From Planctomycetota bacterium (lineage in GTDB: Bacteria > Planctomycetota > UBA1135 > GCA-002686595), in assembly GCA_029259675.1 (NCBI GenBank), contig JAJDES010000459.1, positions 1-7,342 of the forward strand: a stretch of 7,342 nucleotides of DNA, in the 5' to 3' direction. Made by a program: the position numbers and the translations under genes. The notes below the pieces were generated by a model, which saw only the letters and a list, made by a program, of their open reading frames with translations, did no database searches and was not told the DNA's origin. Positions 6,204 through 7,342 of the stretch are shown here, in pieces. Within the stretch, counting starts at the first letter, position 1; each line of letters begins with the position of its first letter.

Positions 6204-6361
6204 CGCAGCAGCCTTGGATGAACCGACCGGATCCATCCGCTCGAAACGAGTGCTAGGAAATCACTTGGCCTTGAAAGGTTGATTCGAGGGGTCCGATTCT
6301 CTCAAAGTACAGCTATGCACTTGAGCGACCAGCCACTGCGGATTCGCGCTCGGCACCTGTG
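6204..6361. other. Intergenic region before the HTTM gene
   Basis: A short hairpin CGCTCG/CGAGTG (6238-6243 / 6247-6252, AAA loop, one G-U pair) lies about 35 nt after the preceding stop. No T-run follows it, so it is only a weak terminator candidate. A 15-codon open frame (6315-6362, MHLSDQPLRIRARHL) ends with a TGA that overlaps the ATG of the next gene. I see no convincing promoter; the GCTAAACT motif of the first two genes is absent. Confidence 0.4.
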
Positions 6362-7342
6362 ATGGACAACAGCTCAAACGTCCCAAAGTCCGGGGGCAGT
6401 TGGTCGCAACGGCTCTTCGATCCCACCGACGCTGCCTCGTTGGCTTTTTTTCGAGCAGCCTTCGGCTTAATCCTCGCGGCGGAAGCCGTCATTTACTTTT
6501 CCGCTGGGTGGATCGACGAATATTTCATCGCGCCCAAATTCCACTTCACATACCCGGGCTTTCATTGGATCAAGCCCTGGCCGGCCTGGGGCATGTACTT
6601 GCATTTCGGGGTACTTGGGGTAAGCGCGTTGGGGCTCGCGCTGGGCATTTGCTACCGGCTTTCAGCGACCTTGTTCACACTTTGCTTTTCCTATGTATTC
6701 CTGTTGGAACAAGCTCGCTACCTCAATCACTTTTATCTGGTGATCATCCTGGGCGCCCTCTTCTGCGCCATCCCCGCGGATGCAGCGGGTAGCCTGTCGG
6801 CACGGCGGCGCGGATTCAGCCGCCCCATTCCGCGCTGGGCGCTGACGCTGGTTCGCACCCAATTGGGTTTGGTGTACATGTTCGCCGGCATCGCCAAGCT
6901 GAACTTCGATTGGTTGCACGGCGAACCACTCCGCTCATGGTTTGAAGGCCGCAGCGAAGTGAGCTTCTTCGGCCCCTTGATCCGCCAACCCGTTGCACCA
7001 CTCCTATTCAGTTACGGCGGATTGTTGCTGGATTTCTTGGCCTGGCCGCTGCTCCTATATCGACACACGCGGCTTCCGATGTTCTTGATGTTGGTTGCCT
7101 TTCACCTGACCAACTGCGCCCTCTTCGGCATTGGAATCTTTCCCTGGCTGATGATTGCGGCAACAACCATCTACTTCGAGCCGGACTGGCCGCGTTCCCT
7201 GCTCGCACGGGGTAAGCGAGCGGGTGCGCAGACCAAGCGAACGCTGCAACAACTTCGCCCCCAAAGCCAAGTTCACAAGCGCTTCATCCTTTGCGGTATG
7301 GCGCTATTCCTCGCCATTCAAATCGCCCTGCCGCTGCGCCAC
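6362..7342 (+). CDS. Vitamin K-dependent gamma-carboxylase-like HTTM membrane protein (3' truncated)
   Basis: The first 327 residues are visible before the window ends. Several hydrophobic segments (about 25-48, 78-96, 101-116, 124-138, 160-178, 212-233, 238-271 and one after 305) make it polytopic. The order of motifs matches animal gamma-glutamyl carboxylase from memory: YLNHFYL at 120-126, VRTQLGLVYMFAGIAKLNFDW at 164-184, GGLLLDF at 219-225 and AFHLTNCALFGIGIFPW at 246-262. The Lys in AKLNFDW (K179) aligns with the catalytic base Lys218 of the human enzyme, and the His in LNHFY (H123) with His160, so catalytic chemistry is plausible. Bacterial homologues (HTTM domain) are common and mostly of unknown substrate; vitamin K-dependent carboxylation should not be assumed. 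The start at ATG 6362 overlaps the stop of a 15-codon upstream frame and lacks a strong Shine-Dalgarno. The C-terminal region, where extra domains may be fused, is not visible. Family assignment is strong; function is inferred. Confidence 0.88.
   Translation, partial: MDNSSNVPKSGGSWSQRLFDPTDAASLAFFRAAFGLILAAEAVIYFSAGWIDEYFIAPKFHFTYPGFHWIKPWPAWGMYLHFGVLGVSALGLALGICYRLSATLFTLCFSYVFLLEQARYLNHFYLVIILGALFCAIPADAAGSLSARRRGFSRPIPRWALTLVRTQLGLVYMFAGIAKLNFDWLHGEPLRSWFEGRSEVSFFGPLIRQPVAPLLFSYGGLLLDFLAWPLLLYRHTRLPMFLMLVAFHLTNCALFGIGIFPWLMIAATTIYFEPDWPRSLLARGKRAGAQTKRTLQQLRPQSQVHKRFILCGMALFLAIQIALPLRH

Noticed and set aside
6400..6792. Plus-strand 130-codon frame overlapping the HTTM gene
   Set aside because: The alternative frame from ATG 6362 gives a clear gamma-carboxylase-like protein with catalytic motifs; this one is Arg/His-rich with no motif.

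Overview
The window is moderately high in G+C and reads as ordinary bacterial chromosome. It holds five plus-strand genes, plus a possible start of a minus-strand gene at the left edge. I see no rRNA, tRNA, CRISPR array, insertion sequence or phage gene. A very large secreted beta-propeller/di-haem cytochrome protein, a membrane-anchored TPR protein, a gamma-carboxylase-like HTTM protein and apparently leaderless promoters together suggest an environmental bacterium. Planctomycetota is my first guess and Myxococcota my second, but no marker gene settles it.

Layout: (1) 146-640, a small four-helix membrane protein of unknown function. (2) 720-1847, a TPR protein with an N-terminal membrane anchor and an unusual methionine cluster. 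Genes 1 and 2 share the octamer GCTAAACT exactly 9 nt before ATG, which looks like a -10 element for leaderless mRNAs. (3) 1848-2174, a long non-coding leader rich in inverted repeats, some mutually exclusive, ending in a Shine-Dalgarno. (4) 2175-5546, a 1123-residue exported protein: signal peptide, YVTN-type beta-propeller, CcP/MauG-like region with two CXXCH haem sites, calcium-type DxDxDG repeats and a beta-rich C-terminus. (5) 5607-6203, an exported or lipoprotein-like 198-residue protein with an Asp/His/Cys-rich segment just after its signal region. (6) 6362 to the right edge, a membrane protein of the vitamin K-dependent gamma-carboxylase/HTTM family that keeps the key Lys and His and is cut by the window end.

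How they fit together: the cytochrome gene and the small acidic protein gene are 60 nt apart on the same strand and may be co-transcribed as an envelope redox/metal module. The TPR protein lies just upstream and would also face the periplasm, but a functional link is only inferred. The HTTM gene is probably a separate unit. The points most worth a second look are the structured cytochrome leader, the acidic metal-binding-like segment, the loss of an expected ligand motif in the cytochrome's second haem half, the Met cluster in the TPR protein, the shared leaderless promoter motif, and the bacterial carboxylase homologue.
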